A DNA stretch of 64,000 nucleotides from Thermohalobaculum sp050331395 (GCA_050331395.1 JBHJGX010000003.1:49152-113151); one strand, 5' to 3'; counted from the first letter of the stretch, positions 1 through 8,840 are shown. Numbers and translations are program-made. The notes: generated by a model not told the origin, from the sequence alone.

Positions 1-1
1 C

Positions 2-151
2 GAATTGATTAGGGATACCTTGGTCGCGGATCTTCATCGGCATAGTCCACAAATTTGTGTTGAAGTGGCCCGGCAGAACCTACCAAAGGCTTTTCGTCCG
101 AGCTTTAACGAGTTAGAAGAAGCTCTTAAAAAAACACAAGAGATAGCTTAA
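2..151 (+). CDS. motA: flagellar motor stator protein MotA, C-terminal end (partial)
   Basis: Only the last 49 codons are in the window, in the frame ending at the TAA at 149-151. The tail reads VEVARQNLPKAFRPSFNELE, which matches the conserved C-terminal cytoplasmic tail of MotA (VEFGRKxL...RPSFxELEE in the Escherichia coli protein). MotA with MotB forms the proton-driven stator that powers rotation. The stop overlaps the ATG of the next gene (TAATG), so the two are probably translationally coupled. The assignment rests on a short tail but fits the flagellar context. Confidence 0.72.
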   Translation, partial: ELIRDTLVADLHRHSPQICVEVARQNLPKAFRPSFNELEEALKKTQEIA

Positions 152-2544
152 TGAGACGAAAAATTTTAGCAATGCTTGCTTTCCTTATGGTTGTTTCTGA
201 TTCCTTAGCAAAATCATCAAGGACTGAGATTCTCTCAATTCAATCAGCTCCAGCACAACTAATTCTTAGTTCAGTCCCAAAAAATGGTTGGATTGTTCAA
301 AAGGAAGATTCTTTTGTGACGATACAATTTCCCAAGGCAGATTTTGAGATTGATATCTCCAGAATATTTCTAGAGGATAAGCCGCTCGTGCTGAAAGATT
401 TGTCAACGTACAATGACGCGTCAGGCGCTTGGTTAAGATTTTTTCTTGATTGTGATTGTGATTTGGTGATCGACAGCAACGACGGGGAGAGCCTTTCGAT
501 CAATGTGGTAGGTGCGCAGCTTCTTGCAGGTCCGACCATAGGTAATAGTGGCCCTGCTCCTGCTATCGCGCCGTTTCCTCATGCGCGTAGAGGCGAATTC
601 GAAACTCAATCACTTGTACAAGGTATCAAGCGACGACCTGATGTTGGAGATGTGCAACACCGCCTATTCTCGCAGTTGGAGCGCGCAGCGGCGGCGGGAA
701 TAATTTCGTTCCGTCAGGCCGATATAAGCAGAGGATCGGAGATTGATAACGATCTATCCGATACAGATGCGCTTTCATCACAGCAGATGGCTGCACAGCA
801 GTACCATAATATAGCCGATGATGCGAAGGAAATTATTATTTTGAATTCTATTTCACATTTTGAAGAAAGAAATGCAATTCATTGGAAATTTTTCGAGAAA
901 GGAAATACGATGATTTCTACTAACAAAAATAAAGAAGCAAAGTCCACCAAAAGAATAAAAAACAAAATCGCTTTTCCAAAAAATGGTTGCCCAGAGAAAA
1001 AATACTTTCAATTTTTTAGAAATACGAATGTAATAAATTTTGATTTATTTCAAAAAGAACGTAATTTTATACTTCGTAACTTTGAAACAATTACCAAAGA
1101 TGACGTGCACATACTACTAGAATACTATCTCATTATAGATTTTGGCATTGAAGCCTTCCAATTATTTGCCGAGTTGGAGTTAGAGGGGAGTGACAAAGAC
1201 GTCATGTTCGCAATGGCAAATGTATCATCTGGTTCTCCTACAAATATTAGAGAATTTGGACCTCTCCACTGTACAGACTTTGCAGCTCTTTGGCAGGCAC
1301 GAGCCGCATTGCTGTCAAACGATAGCGACACTGCGATGGATGCAGCTCATAGATCGGGATCTGCAATCGATATCTTACCACGCCGACAGCGGGAAATCAT
1401 AGCTGCGAATATTGGTTTAGCGGCGCTCAATTCGTTGGGCGGTCAGAAAACTGCAAAGGATTTCTTTTTGAGGGCGCGTAGAGCAGTTGATCCCGGAGAG
1501 GAAGCCTCTTCCGTGCTAAAATTACTTGAGGCAAGGCTTGCTATCGAAGACGGTGATCTTGAACATGGATTTTTCATATTAGAAGAATTATGGGGAGAGC
1601 AGAGTGAAATCGGACAGAAGGCGACAGTCATAATTGCGGAAACTTTACTCGATGACCCGTCCCAACCTGTCGTAGGCACTCGAAACTTGCAAATCGATCT
1701 TGGAGCTATTGGAAGAGAAATGCGGCAGACGACGCTGGGGCGTCGCGCCATTATTGCAGAAGCGCGCCTAGCAGCACGAGCCTCGGGTCAGCAGGCTGGC
1801 ATGGGTATCCTTGCCACTGCTTTGTCGGACGGCCTGCTCGCGGCCGACCAATATCGCGATGCGGTCGATCTGGTGCGACGGGAGCGGCCTGATCAGGGTG
1901 ACAAAACTCCGCTGGCGCTGTTATACGAAGAGAGCCCTGAGCAATATTCACTCGTGCTTGATAAGCCAAGCTTTCGGGCTGCGTTGGTACGGTCTTATGC
2001 CGAAATCGGTGCGCCCGAGCGCGGCGAAAGTTTTCTCCGCAAGGAAGACCAGCGAGATATGTCCCTGATGGCCGTCCTTGCCGACGCTTACCTCGATGTT
2101 GGCGAGCTGAAGCGCGCTGCGCCGCTAGTGCGGTCGTTACCGCTGGGCCCGAAGCGCGACCGCCTTGAAGCACGGCGGCTCGCTCGTGAGAATGAACCCG
2201 CGCAAGCACTCGCTGTCTTGGCCGAGGCCAATGCGCCAGAAGGGATGCGCGCGAGGCTTGCTTGGGAAGCGGGTGAATGGATTGCTGCGAGCGAGGCGAT
2301 CGCCCTTAGCTATGCCCGCAACCCCAATCCCCGCATTGCAACGCGTCTCGTCTTTGCATTGCAACGGGCGGGGCTTGGGCTCGAAAATCCAGTCATTTCT
2401 AGAATTCTGAGCGAAACCTCTGATGAAGCACAAAATACGCTCAGAAATCTGAGTTGGACATCCGCCAAAAGCTTGGATGAGCAACTTCAATTCATACAAA
2501 ATGAAGTAAATTTCTACCGGGATGTCTTGCAAAATGGACAATAG
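151..2544 (+). CDS. large exported protein of unknown function in the flagellar operon
   Basis: This 797-residue protein has an N-terminal signal peptide (MRRKIL, a hydrophobic stretch, then SLAKS). I recognise no catalytic motif. The C-terminal half (about residues 370-780) is rich in Ala/Leu helices resembling degenerate tetratricopeptide repeats (for example AALWQARAALLSNDSDTAMDAA). It sits between motA and flgF, with its stop overlapping the flgF start, so a periplasmic role in motility is the natural inference. Composition is mosaic: about 820-1150 is very AT-rich with Lys/Asn/Ile/Phe codons, while 1750-2400 is GC-rich. The AT-rich stretch corresponds to residues about 225-330 and looks like an insertion or a poorly conserved linker. 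Confidence 0.6.
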   Translation: MRRKILAMLAFLMVVSDSLAKSSRTEILSIQSAPAQLILSSVPKNGWIVQKEDSFVTIQFPKADFEIDISRIFLEDKPLVLKDLSTYNDASGAWLRFFLDCDCDLVIDSNDGESLSINVVGAQLLAGPTIGNSGPAPAIAPFPHARRGEFETQSLVQGIKRRPDVGDVQHRLFSQLERAAAAGIISFRQADISRGSEIDNDLSDTDALSSQQMAAQQYHNIADDAKEIIILNSISHFEERNAIHWKFFEKGNTMISTNKNKEAKSTKRIKNKIAFPKNGCPEKKYFQFFRNTNVINFDLFQKERNFILRNFETITKDDVHILLEYYLIIDFGIEAFQLFAELELEGSDKDVMFAMANVSSGSPTNIREFGPLHCTDFAALWQARAALLSNDSDTAMDAAHRSGSAIDILPRRQREIIAANIGLAALNSLGGQKTAKDFFLRARRAVDPGEEASSVLKLLEARLAIEDGDLEHGFFILEELWGEQSEIGQKATVIIAETLLDDPSQPVVGTRNLQIDLGAIGREMRQTTLGRRAIIAEARLAARASGQQAGMGILATALSDGLLAADQYRDAVDLVRRERPDQGDKTPLALLYEESPEQYSLVLDKPSFRAALVRSYAEIGAPERGESFLRKEDQRDMSLMAVLADAYLDVGELKRAAPLVRSLPLGPKRDRLEARRLARENEPAQALAVLAEANAPEGMRARLAWEAGEWIAASEAIALSYARNPNPRIATRLVFALQRAGLGLENPVISRILSETSDEAQNTLRNLSWTSAKSLDEQLQFIQNEVNFYRDVLQNGQ

Positions 2545-3259
2545 TATTGCCTACATCACGCTCAATCGACAGCGCGGATTGCGTTTTCAGCTTGACATCA
2601 TCGCCAATAACGTTGCCAACATCGATACCTCAGGATTTCGGCGTGAAGGAATATTGTTTTCTGAATACGTAATTGCAAAAACAAACGCAGAAAGTGTTTC
2701 AATGGCAGATTTGAATTCACGATTTGTCAGTAGCGAGGCTGGGGAGTTATATGGGTCAAACGGTAATTTAGACATTGCAATCGAAGGTGATGGATACTTT
2801 GCCATAGATGCTGAAAATGAAGTTTTACTCACGAGATCAGGCTCGTTCCAGCGATCAGAAACAGGTTTTTTGGTGACGTCAACAGGTTCTCGGGTCTTAG
2901 ATATTGGGCAGGCACCAATTTTTCTGCCGCCAAATGGGTCACAGATCGAAATTGCAAACGATGGCACTGTTTCAGTTGATGGCTTGGAGCAGGCACAGAT
3001 TGGTATATTTTCGGGAGAGGCGGTCGAAACTGCGCCCTCTCGCGTGGGGAATACGGCTTTCTCAATAGCAGGTGCGCCTATCCCGCTCGAAGGTGCCCGT
3101 CTTCGCCAAGGTGCATTGGAAGGTTCAAATATCAAAGCTATAGAGGAAATAGCGCAAATGATAGAGGTAACTCGGGCTTACGAACGTGCTGAAAACCTTA
3201 TGAGAGATACAGATGAGCGTGTGCGTCGCACAGTAGAGATTCTGGGTCAAGCGATCTGA
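2534..3259 (+). CDS. flgF: flagellar basal-body rod protein FlgF
   Basis: FlgF is a proximal rod subunit exported by the flagellar type III apparatus. The N-terminus shows the rod/hook signature IIANNVANIDTSGFRREG, and the C-terminus has the conserved helix ending MIEVTRAYERAENLMRDTDE. The ATG at 2534 gives MDNSIAYITLNRQ, close to the usual MDN start of FlgF. The in-frame ATG at 2522 would add four residues. The gene overlaps the preceding gene by 11 bp and lies 42 bp upstream of flgG, so a single transcript is likely. The length of 241 aa is normal. Confidence 0.92.
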   Translation: MDNSIAYITLNRQRGLRFQLDIIANNVANIDTSGFRREGILFSEYVIAKTNAESVSMADLNSRFVSSEAGELYGSNGNLDIAIEGDGYFAIDAENEVLLTRSGSFQRSETGFLVTSTGSRVLDIGQAPIFLPPNGSQIEIANDGTVSVDGLEQAQIGIFSGEAVETAPSRVGNTAFSIAGAPIPLEGARLRQGALEGSNIKAIEEIAQMIEVTRAYERAENLMRDTDERVRRTVEILGQAI

Positions 3260-3301
3260 TACAATTTTGATACAATAAAGGATAGCGAAAGGAGTATTAT
3301 C

Positions 3302-4087
3302 TTGCAAGCACTTAAGATAGCGGCTACTGGAATGGCAGCACAAAGAACACGAGTAGATGTAATTGCAAATAATATTGCAAATATGGGTACCTCCGCATTT
3401 CAAACCAGAAAGGTAGATTTTTCTGATTTATATTATCAGCAATTGAGGACTCCTGGATCCATTACTGCGGTTACGGGTGAGGTTCTACCTTCCGGCGTGC
3501 AGCTTGGGCTCGGTGTTCGCGTTGCCTCGATCTCGATGGAGGTCGGTCAGGGCCCTGCCCGCGAAACAGGTGGCAGCTTCGATTTGGCTATTGAGGGACA
3601 AGGTTACTTTGAGGTCCGATTGCCGAATGGCGATGCTGCTTATACCCGAGACGGCGGTTTTAAAGTTTCGGGAGACGGTGAGGTTGTGACGAACTTTGGG
3701 CTGTCGCTTATACCTTCGATTACGGTTCCGGAGAGCGCGCGAGAGATAATTGTGAATTCAGACGGTACGGTTTTTGCCCGTTTCGATGGGCAAGTCGATA
3801 CACAGCAAATTGGTGAGATCACTCTAGCGAACTTCATCAACGGAAAGGGCCTCGAAGCAATTGGGGAGAATCTTTTCAAGGAAACGGCCGCGTCCGGTCA
3901 GCCGATTGTTGGAGAGCCCGGTGTCGAGGGCCGAGGCTTGATACGGCAGGGATACCTCGAGGGCAGCTCTGTAGATGTAGTTTCAGAAATAACTGAACTT
4001 ATTGAGGCGCAACGGGGTTATGAGCTAAATAGTCAAGTACTTAAAGCTGCAGATGAGATGTTGGCTACGAGCTCGAGGATTCGGTGA
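3302..4087 (+). CDS. flgG: flagellar basal-body distal rod protein FlgG
   Basis: FlgG polymerises into the distal rod that crosses the periplasm. The 261-residue protein begins with QALKIAATGMAAQRTRVDVI followed by ANNIAN, the classic FlgG N-terminus, and ends with TELIEAQRGYELNSQVLKAA. The start is a TTG at 3302 preceded by a good AAGGAG about 8 bases upstream; no ATG lies near enough to preserve the conserved N-terminus. The final TGA shares bases with the GTG of flgA (GTGA), a coupling overlap. Base composition is AT-leaning compared with genes after 13 kb. Confidence 0.95.
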   Translation: MQALKIAATGMAAQRTRVDVIANNIANMGTSAFQTRKVDFSDLYYQQLRTPGSITAVTGEVLPSGVQLGLGVRVASISMEVGQGPARETGGSFDLAIEGQGYFEVRLPNGDAAYTRDGGFKVSGDGEVVTNFGLSLIPSITVPESAREIIVNSDGTVFARFDGQVDTQQIGEITLANFINGKGLEAIGENLFKETAASGQPIVGEPGVEGRGLIRQGYLEGSSVDVVSEITELIEAQRGYELNSQVLKAADEMLATSSRIR

Positions 4088-4503
4088 TCGGACGCGTTTT
4101 CATTATCGCAGTGCTTCCGTTTTACACGGCTGCGGCTGACTTGGTGGCAATCCGCACGTTGCCTGTTGGCACCATAATTGCGCGTAACGACCTAACGTTT
4201 AGCGAAAAGGTTGGCGCGACTGAGGCGTCCCTCCATTTTAGCTCAGTGGTGGGTAAGGAGGTTCGGCGAGCAATTTTTAAGGGGCGGCCTGTGACCGATA
4301 CCGATCTCGGTCCGCCGACACTTGTTAACCGGAACGCTATTGTTGATCTCCTTTTTCAGACATTGGCGCTCCGCATCCGGACGGCAGGGCGCGCCCTCGA
4401 CGCTGGAGGTCGAGGCGAAACAGTTAGAGTGCTTAATCTCGACAGCCGGCGGGTTGTTGTGGGGCGGGTCATCGGCCCCGGCCAGGTTGAGGTTCGACGA
4501 TGA
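4084..4503 (+). CDS. flgA: flagellar P-ring assembly chaperone FlgA
   Basis: FlgA is a periplasmic chaperone for P-ring (FlgI) assembly. The 139-residue protein has a short hydrophobic signal segment (VFIIAVLPFYTAAADLVA). It continues with an SAF-like part containing RTLPVGTIIARNDLTFSEK and ends with a conserved short beta region (VRVLNLDSRRVVVGRVIGPG). It is short, as FlgA usually is in this group. It overlaps flgG by four bases at the 5' end and flgH by four bases (ATGA) at the 3' end. No flgI lies in the window, so its partner must be encoded elsewhere. Confidence 0.85.
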   Translation: MIGRVFIIAVLPFYTAAADLVAIRTLPVGTIIARNDLTFSEKVGATEASLHFSSVVGKEVRRAIFKGRPVTDTDLGPPTLVNRNAIVDLLFQTLALRIRTAGRALDAGGRGETVRVLNLDSRRVVVGRVIGPGQVEVRR

Positions 4504-5237
4504 GGTTGGTCGGGCTTGTGATCGCTGCATTCCTCACCGGTTGTTCGGGGCAGCTCGACCATCTTGGCCAACCTCCCACGGTAACGGCACCGGGGTTGTC
4601 GATCGCAGCAGTGCCACCGCCATCACCCGAGCGAATGGCTTTGGTTCCGGCCCCGCCTCCCCCGGCTCCGGTGGCGACCACCGGATCACTCTGGCGATCT
4701 GGGCCTTCATCACTATTCGGCGACCGCAGAGCGCGACGGCGTGGCGATATACTTACTGTTGTTGTAGAGATCGACGATCAAGGAGAGATTTCGAATAGTA
4801 CAACACGCACGCGCACAGGAAGCGATGACGTCACGGTGAATGCCTTACTTGGTTTGCCTACTATCGCAGATACAGTTCTACCTGGAATAAATTCAATCTC
4901 TCCAGCCATATCAACTGACAGCAATAGCTCATATGCTGGTAATGGTGGCGTGGAGCGTGAAGAAGATATCACGTTTCGTATAGCGGCAACTGTAGAAAAA
5001 GTATTATCAAATGGTCATCTGGTTATTCGCGGCAGTCAAGAAGTGCGAATCAATGCTGAGCTGCGGGATCTTCAATTAGCAGGAATCGTGCGTCCTGAGG
5101 ATATTTCTCGGCAGAATGTGATTACTGCTGATAAAATTGCGGATGCACGGATTATATACGGTGGTCGTGGTCAACTCTCGAGCTTACAGCAACCCCGGTT
5201 TGGACAGCAGATCGTCGATACGATATCACCATTTTGA
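4500..5237 (+). CDS. flgH: flagellar L-ring lipoprotein FlgH
   Basis: FlgH forms the outer-membrane L-ring bushing around the rod. The 245-residue protein has a lipoprotein signal ending in the lipobox LTGC. It contains the family core LFGDRRARRRGDILTVVVEI near residue 75, and the C-terminal NGHLVIRGSQEVRINAELR and GIVRPEDISRQNVITADKIA blocks. The ATGA overlap with flgA indicates coupling. The first 80 codons are GC-rich, and composition becomes AT-rich from about 4750 onward, so the gene is mosaic in base use. Confidence 0.94.
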   Translation: MRLVGLVIAAFLTGCSGQLDHLGQPPTVTAPGLSIAAVPPPSPERMALVPAPPPPAPVATTGSLWRSGPSSLFGDRRARRRGDILTVVVEIDDQGEISNSTTRTRTGSDDVTVNALLGLPTIADTVLPGINSISPAISTDSNSSYAGNGGVEREEDITFRIAATVEKVLSNGHLVIRGSQEVRINAELRDLQLAGIVRPEDISRQNVITADKIADARIIYGGRGQLSSLQQPRFGQQIVDTISPF

Positions 5238-5246
5238 GGAGATCGA

Positions 5247-5714
5247 ATGCGTGCATTACTGGCAGTGGTCATGATATCTCTAGGCATAGGCCTGGGGTTG
5301 GGTCTTGGGTCTTACCTCAGATCAACGGAACCTTCGGTTACACAGGATAGCAAGCATACCGGAGAAGATGAAGGCAAAAACACTCAAGATAAATCTACGT
5401 ATTTTACAATTGATGATCAAATCATTGTCCCAATAGTCGATGATGGAAAAACTAAAGCACTTATGCTTTTTGAGCTTGCCCTTGAAATACCTGACTGGGA
5501 TCCGGCTTTCATTCGTGCTCAAGAGCCAAAATTGCGTGACTCTTTTTTACGCGAATTACTTTTTATTTCGCATACGGGTGCATTTTCAAAAAAATACACA
5601 AATGAGCGTGTGATTGAAAAAGTGAAACGCAAACTCCTTGCTGCAGCACGGTATCATCTCGGGCGAGATGTGAAAGAGATTCTTATTTTAGATTTTCTTC
5701 GCCAAGATTTTTGA
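5247..5714 (+). CDS. fliL: FliL-like flagellar basal-body-associated protein
   Basis: This 155-residue protein has one N-terminal membrane segment (LLAVVMISLGIGLGLGLGSYL), an acidic/Lys linker, and a periplasmic domain with YFTIDDQIIVPIVDDG and a C-terminal helix region ending DVKEILILDFLRQDF. That layout matches FliL-type proteins, which surround the stator and modulate motor torque. It lies 9 bp after flgH behind a GAGGAGA ribosome-binding site. It is strongly AT-rich. The FliL family call is reasonable, but the paralogue (canonical fliL versus a FliL-like gene) cannot be fixed from this window. Confidence 0.68.
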   Translation: MRALLAVVMISLGIGLGLGLGSYLRSTEPSVTQDSKHTGEDEGKNTQDKSTYFTIDDQIIVPIVDDGKTKALMLFELALEIPDWDPAFIRAQEPKLRDSFLRELLFISHTGAFSKKYTNERVIEKVKRKLLAAARYHLGRDVKEILILDFLRQDF

Positions 5715-5910
5715 GAAGAGTACTTTTTTTATTGGCATGGAGTCGTAGACAAGGGGTCTCATTTGGGCGTGATTCGGAATGTAGGCTGGTGAGGGGGGGC
5801 AGCCTTCATGACCAAACCACTAGGAGCTGGGCACCCGCAAGAACCATGCTCGTGAGGCGGCGGGGCTGACGGCCGGTCGCGATCCAGTCTCGGGGCAACC
5901 CGATAGCGGT

Positions 5911-6360
5911 ATGACTGGGCCTGTTTTCGCTTACTTCGGGCGGACTCACCCCATGGCGGGCCGGGGTTTTTGCGAGCGCCCAGATGCCGCCGCCCATGAC
6001 GGCGCCCGACTTCGGGAGGGCCTGATCGACCGGGAGAACACCAGCTCGGAGGTCTGGGCGGACACGGCCTACCGAAGCCAGGCCAACGAGGCGTACCTGG
6101 CCGGCATCGGCAAGCGGAGCCGCATCCACCGGAAGAAGCCGGCGGGCAAGCCCATGGCCAAGAACACAGCCCGGACCAACGCCGCAAAGTCTAAGATCCG
6201 CCGCGCCGTCGAACACCCCTTCGCCCACCAGAAGGGCATCATGGGTCTGGTCGTCCGCACCATCGGCACGGCCCGCGCCGAGACCAAGATCGGCCTCGCC
6301 AATCTCGCCTTCAACATGCGCCGATTGGTCTGGCTCGAAGGGAGACCCGCGCCTGGATGA
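5911..6360 (+). pseudogene. IS5-family transposase, C-terminal remnant
   Basis: The open stretch encodes EVWADTAYRSQANEAYLA and ends with SKIRRAVEHPFAHQKGIMG and ETKIGLANLAFNMRRLVWL. These are typical of the C-terminal third of IS5-group DDE transposases, including the Asp of the ADTAY motif and the C-terminal Glu in VEHPF. The N-terminal half with the first catalytic Asp is absent or scrambled before 5911, so this cannot be a working enzyme. It lies just left of the IS630 copy. Confidence 0.75.
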
Positions 6361-6485
6361 CGGGAAAACAGCCTGCCAGATGGAATGTCACCGCTGAACA
6401 TGTCCTTCGATCAGCCGGTGAAGCGCTCTCGGGACCCCGAGGTCGTCAAAGAATGGTCCGATGACCGGTTCTTCGAGGCATCGGA

Positions 6486-7471
6486 TCAATCTGGCTCATA
6501 TTCGCAGGCGGTGAAGTAGTTGGCGCATTCGTGAGGTGAGAAGGCGTCGATGAGGGTGCCGATCCGGTCCCATAGGACCTCCACGCTGCGCTCGGCGGCC
6601 TTTCGGAGCAGAGCCTTGAGCTTGGCGAAGGTGAGTTCGATGGGGTTGAGGTCTGGACTGTACGGCGGAAGGAAGCGGAGACAGGCGCCTCTGGCCTCGA
6701 TCGCCTCGCGGGCGGCGACGCGCTTGTGGCTCGACAGGTTGTCGAGGATCACGACGTCGCCGGGGCCAAGCGTTGGCGCGAGCACATGGCGGACATAGGC
6801 CTCGAACCAGTCGCCGTTGATCAGGCCGTCCAGCACCATCGGCGCGACCATGCCGCTGAGCCGCAGGCCCGCCACGAAATTGGTGGGCTTGCGGTGCCCG
6901 TGAGGGACGCCCATCCGCAGCCGTTCGCCGCGCCGGCAGCGGCCGTGGGTGCGGGCCATGTTTGTCGCGGTCCAGGTCACATCGATGACGTCGCGAAGCG
7001 GCGCGCGCCAAGCGTGGAGGCGCCGGGGGTCGAGGTCTGGTTGGCCACCGAACCAGGCCCGGCGCTTCCTCAGAACGTCCGGCCGATCCTGCTCTATCGC
7101 GTGCGCGATCTTTTTTTACGAGTGATGCCATGGCGCTGGAAGAACCGGGACAAGGTCGAGCTCGGAACGGCGATGCCGGGCCCCGCCAGACGCGCCTCAA
7201 GCTCGTCGAGACTTTGGTCGCGCTCTTCCTCTAACGCATCGATCACCGCACCGTGGTGCGCCTCGATGCGCCGCGAGCGCGTATCGCCGCCTTGCTGCTT
7301 TGGCTCGAAGCTGCCCGTCGTGCGCCGCGCCGCGTCCCAGCGGATCACCGACGAGACCGAAACCCCGAACCGCCCCGCCGCTGCCCGGCGGCTCAACCCC
7401 GCATCAACCGCAGCCACGGCTCGCCGCCTCAGATCCATGGAAAGTGGTTTGCCCATACCAATGCCCAACAT
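6486..7471 (-). CDS. IS630-family transposase, two frames joined by a likely -1 frameshift
   Basis: The first frame (7471 down to 7094) encodes a helix-turn-helix domain (MDLRRRAVAAVDAGLSRRAA... FGVSVSSVIRW). The second frame, ending at 6486, encodes the DDE domain: VIDVTWTATNMARTHGRC, then DVVILDNLSSHK, then PPYSPDLNPIELTFAKLK. They meet at a run of seven A residues at 7111-7117. Stepping back one base there gives KKIAHAIEQDRP, which continues the family sequence, so one product by programmed slippage is likely. The Glu that normally follows the first catalytic Asp (IDE) is Val here. Element ends were not identified. Confidence 0.78.
7111..7117 (-). promoter_or_regulatory. poly-A slippery site for -1 frameshifting in the IS630 transposase
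   Basis: On the minus strand the sequence reads CGT AAA AAA AGA in the first frame. A -1 slip on the seven A residues moves into the second frame, which is closed just upstream by a TAA at 7116-7118 and open all the way to 6486. This is the arrangement expected of programmed frameshifting in this IS family. Confidence 0.6.
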
Positions 7472-7534
7472 CTGCTCCTTTGGGCACTGAATCAGGCAAA
7501 TGCTGCGCTGGGAATCCCCTCAATTCGATTCAGC

Positions 7535-8002
7535 GAGGACGGGCACCGCTCTACGGATATGGCGAGCATGGAGATCGTCGGCTGGTCCATGTCCGACAGC
7601 CTGAAGAAAGGCTTGGCGATCGATGCCATGCGCAGGGCGCTGCCGAACCGACGGCCGGCACCCTGCCTGATCTGCCATTCTGACCGGGGGATGTCCAATA
7701 CGTCAGCGGCGACTGCCGCAAGTTGCTTGCGGTCCATGACGCCAAGACTTCGATGAGCGGCAAGGGGATCTGCCTCGACAACGCGCCGATGGAGCACGCT
7801 GCGCGCGCGCCGTTTCGCGACGACTTCGGCTCGCTCAGGACCGAGTTGGTCCACCGCGCCCACTTCCGATCTCGCCGCCAGGCAAAGGCCGCGCTCTTCG
7901 AGTACATCGCCATCTTATACAACCGACGGCGCCACCACCCTGCGTCGGCTACAGACCCCCCGAACAGGCCAGGATCGACATGACCCGCGCCAATGCAGCA
8001 TA
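7535..8002 (+). pseudogene. IS3-family transposase (OrfB type), frameshifted C-terminal remnant
   Basis: The pieces read VGWSMSDSLKKGLAIDAM... HSDRG, then in another frame VQYVSGDCRKLL... SMSGKGICLDNAPMEH... LRTELVHRAHFRSRRQAKAA and FEYIAILYNRRR, and in a third frame VGYRPPEQARIDMTR. Together they follow the integrase-core C-terminus of IS3 OrfB, including the second Asp (HSDRG) and the Glu in NAPMEH. At least two frameshifts and loss of the N-terminal half make it non-functional. Confidence 0.78.
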
Positions 8003-8138
8003 ATCAATGGCCGCTCACTCCGGTCTCAGCGGCCAAGCTCTATCACCCGAGCGTCTCCCCAACGAGCGCTGCCCTTGCTACTTCAAGCCCGCGTCGAGAT
8101 GAACTCCCTCTAGCCCAGATGCACCGCTCACGGTGAGC

Positions 8139-8828
8139 TCAATCGGTCGGTAGCCGCACTGCCGCGACACGATCCAGACCAACCTCGCCGCCGTCGCCGA
8201 GCACCAAAATTGGCCCCGTCTCAGAGGCGCGAACACCAAGAACGTGGCGAAACACCTCCGCAGGTTTATTCAATATTTCGTCACCCTGCGAGCTGTATGA
8301 AAGGATAATTCGGATTTCTTCTCCGAGAAGGTCAACGCCCGACGCGTCCAGGCCGTCCCATTCGCCAGTTGCATCGGTCCCCAAGGATAGCGAGAGTTCT
8401 CTGAGCACGGTGCCGTCCGGCCGCGTCACCCGCGCAGTGATTGCATCTGCGGCAAGAAGAGGCGGCACGTCGAAGGCCACAGGCTCTCCGGTTGCCTCGA
8501 AAAGTCCATCGGTAAGGCTGATTTCGCGCCCAATCCATGCAGTTGCGCGTTCCACGTTTTCGGTTGAGAGGCTTGCTGCGAGATCGTCGAGGCGCCGGTT
8601 CGTTCCGATCAATTGTTCGACCGTTGAAAAGTTTGCAAGCTGTGCCACAAATTCTGTAGAGTCGAGTGGTTGAAGAGGGTCTTGATTCCTTAGCTGCGCA
8701 GTCAATAGGCTTAGAAAACTTTCAAAATCGGCATTAGCTGTCGAAGTAGCTTGGTCTGTACCACTATTGAGCCTGGCTAAATCATCGATTTGAGTGGAAA
8801 AAAGCGGCGGGTTGAGTGCGATGTCCAT
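8139..8828 (-). CDS. flgD: flagellar hook-capping protein FlgD
   Basis: FlgD caps the growing hook and guides FlgE assembly. The 229-residue protein has the N-terminal FlgD signature: DFESFLSLLTAQLRNQDPLQPLDSTEF, then VAQLANFSTVEQL. It has a C-terminal beta domain with TRPDGTVLRELSLSLG and GEWDGLDASG. It starts 12 bp after the fliK stop, so the two are probably one minus-strand transcript. flgE, the partner, is not in the window. The 3' end faces the IS cluster. Confidence 0.93.
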   Translation of the reverse strand: MDIALNPPLFSTQIDDLARLNSGTDQATSTANADFESFLSLLTAQLRNQDPLQPLDSTEFVAQLANFSTVEQLIGTNRRLDDLAASLSTENVERATAWIGREISLTDGLFEATGEPVAFDVPPLLAADAITARVTRPDGTVLRELSLSLGTDATGEWDGLDASGVDLLGEEIRIILSYSSQGDEILNKPAEVFRHVLGVRASETGPILVLGDGGEVGLDRVAAVRLPTD

Positions 8829-8840
8829 GGGGTTTCCTTG

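Larger units (their letters stand above)
5720..8005. mobile_element. cluster of degenerate insertion sequences (IS5-, IS630- and IS3-like)
   Basis: About 2.3 kb between the convergent fliL-like gene and flgD contains pieces of at least three transposase families: an IS5-like C-terminal fragment (plus strand), an almost intact IS630 transposase (minus) and a frameshifted IS3-type C-terminal fragment (plus). GC content jumps at its left edge. Exact terminal inverted repeats and target duplications were not resolved by eye. At 6400-6485 there is a short plus-strand reading stretch (MSFDQPVKRSRDPEVV...) that I cannot assign. No flagellar gene is visibly interrupted. Confidence 0.8.

Noticed and set aside
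6496..7200. A 234-codon minus-strand frame inside the IS630 element
   Set aside because: It is an alternative frame of the transposase; it has no transposase motifs and is Arg/Pro/Ala-rich.
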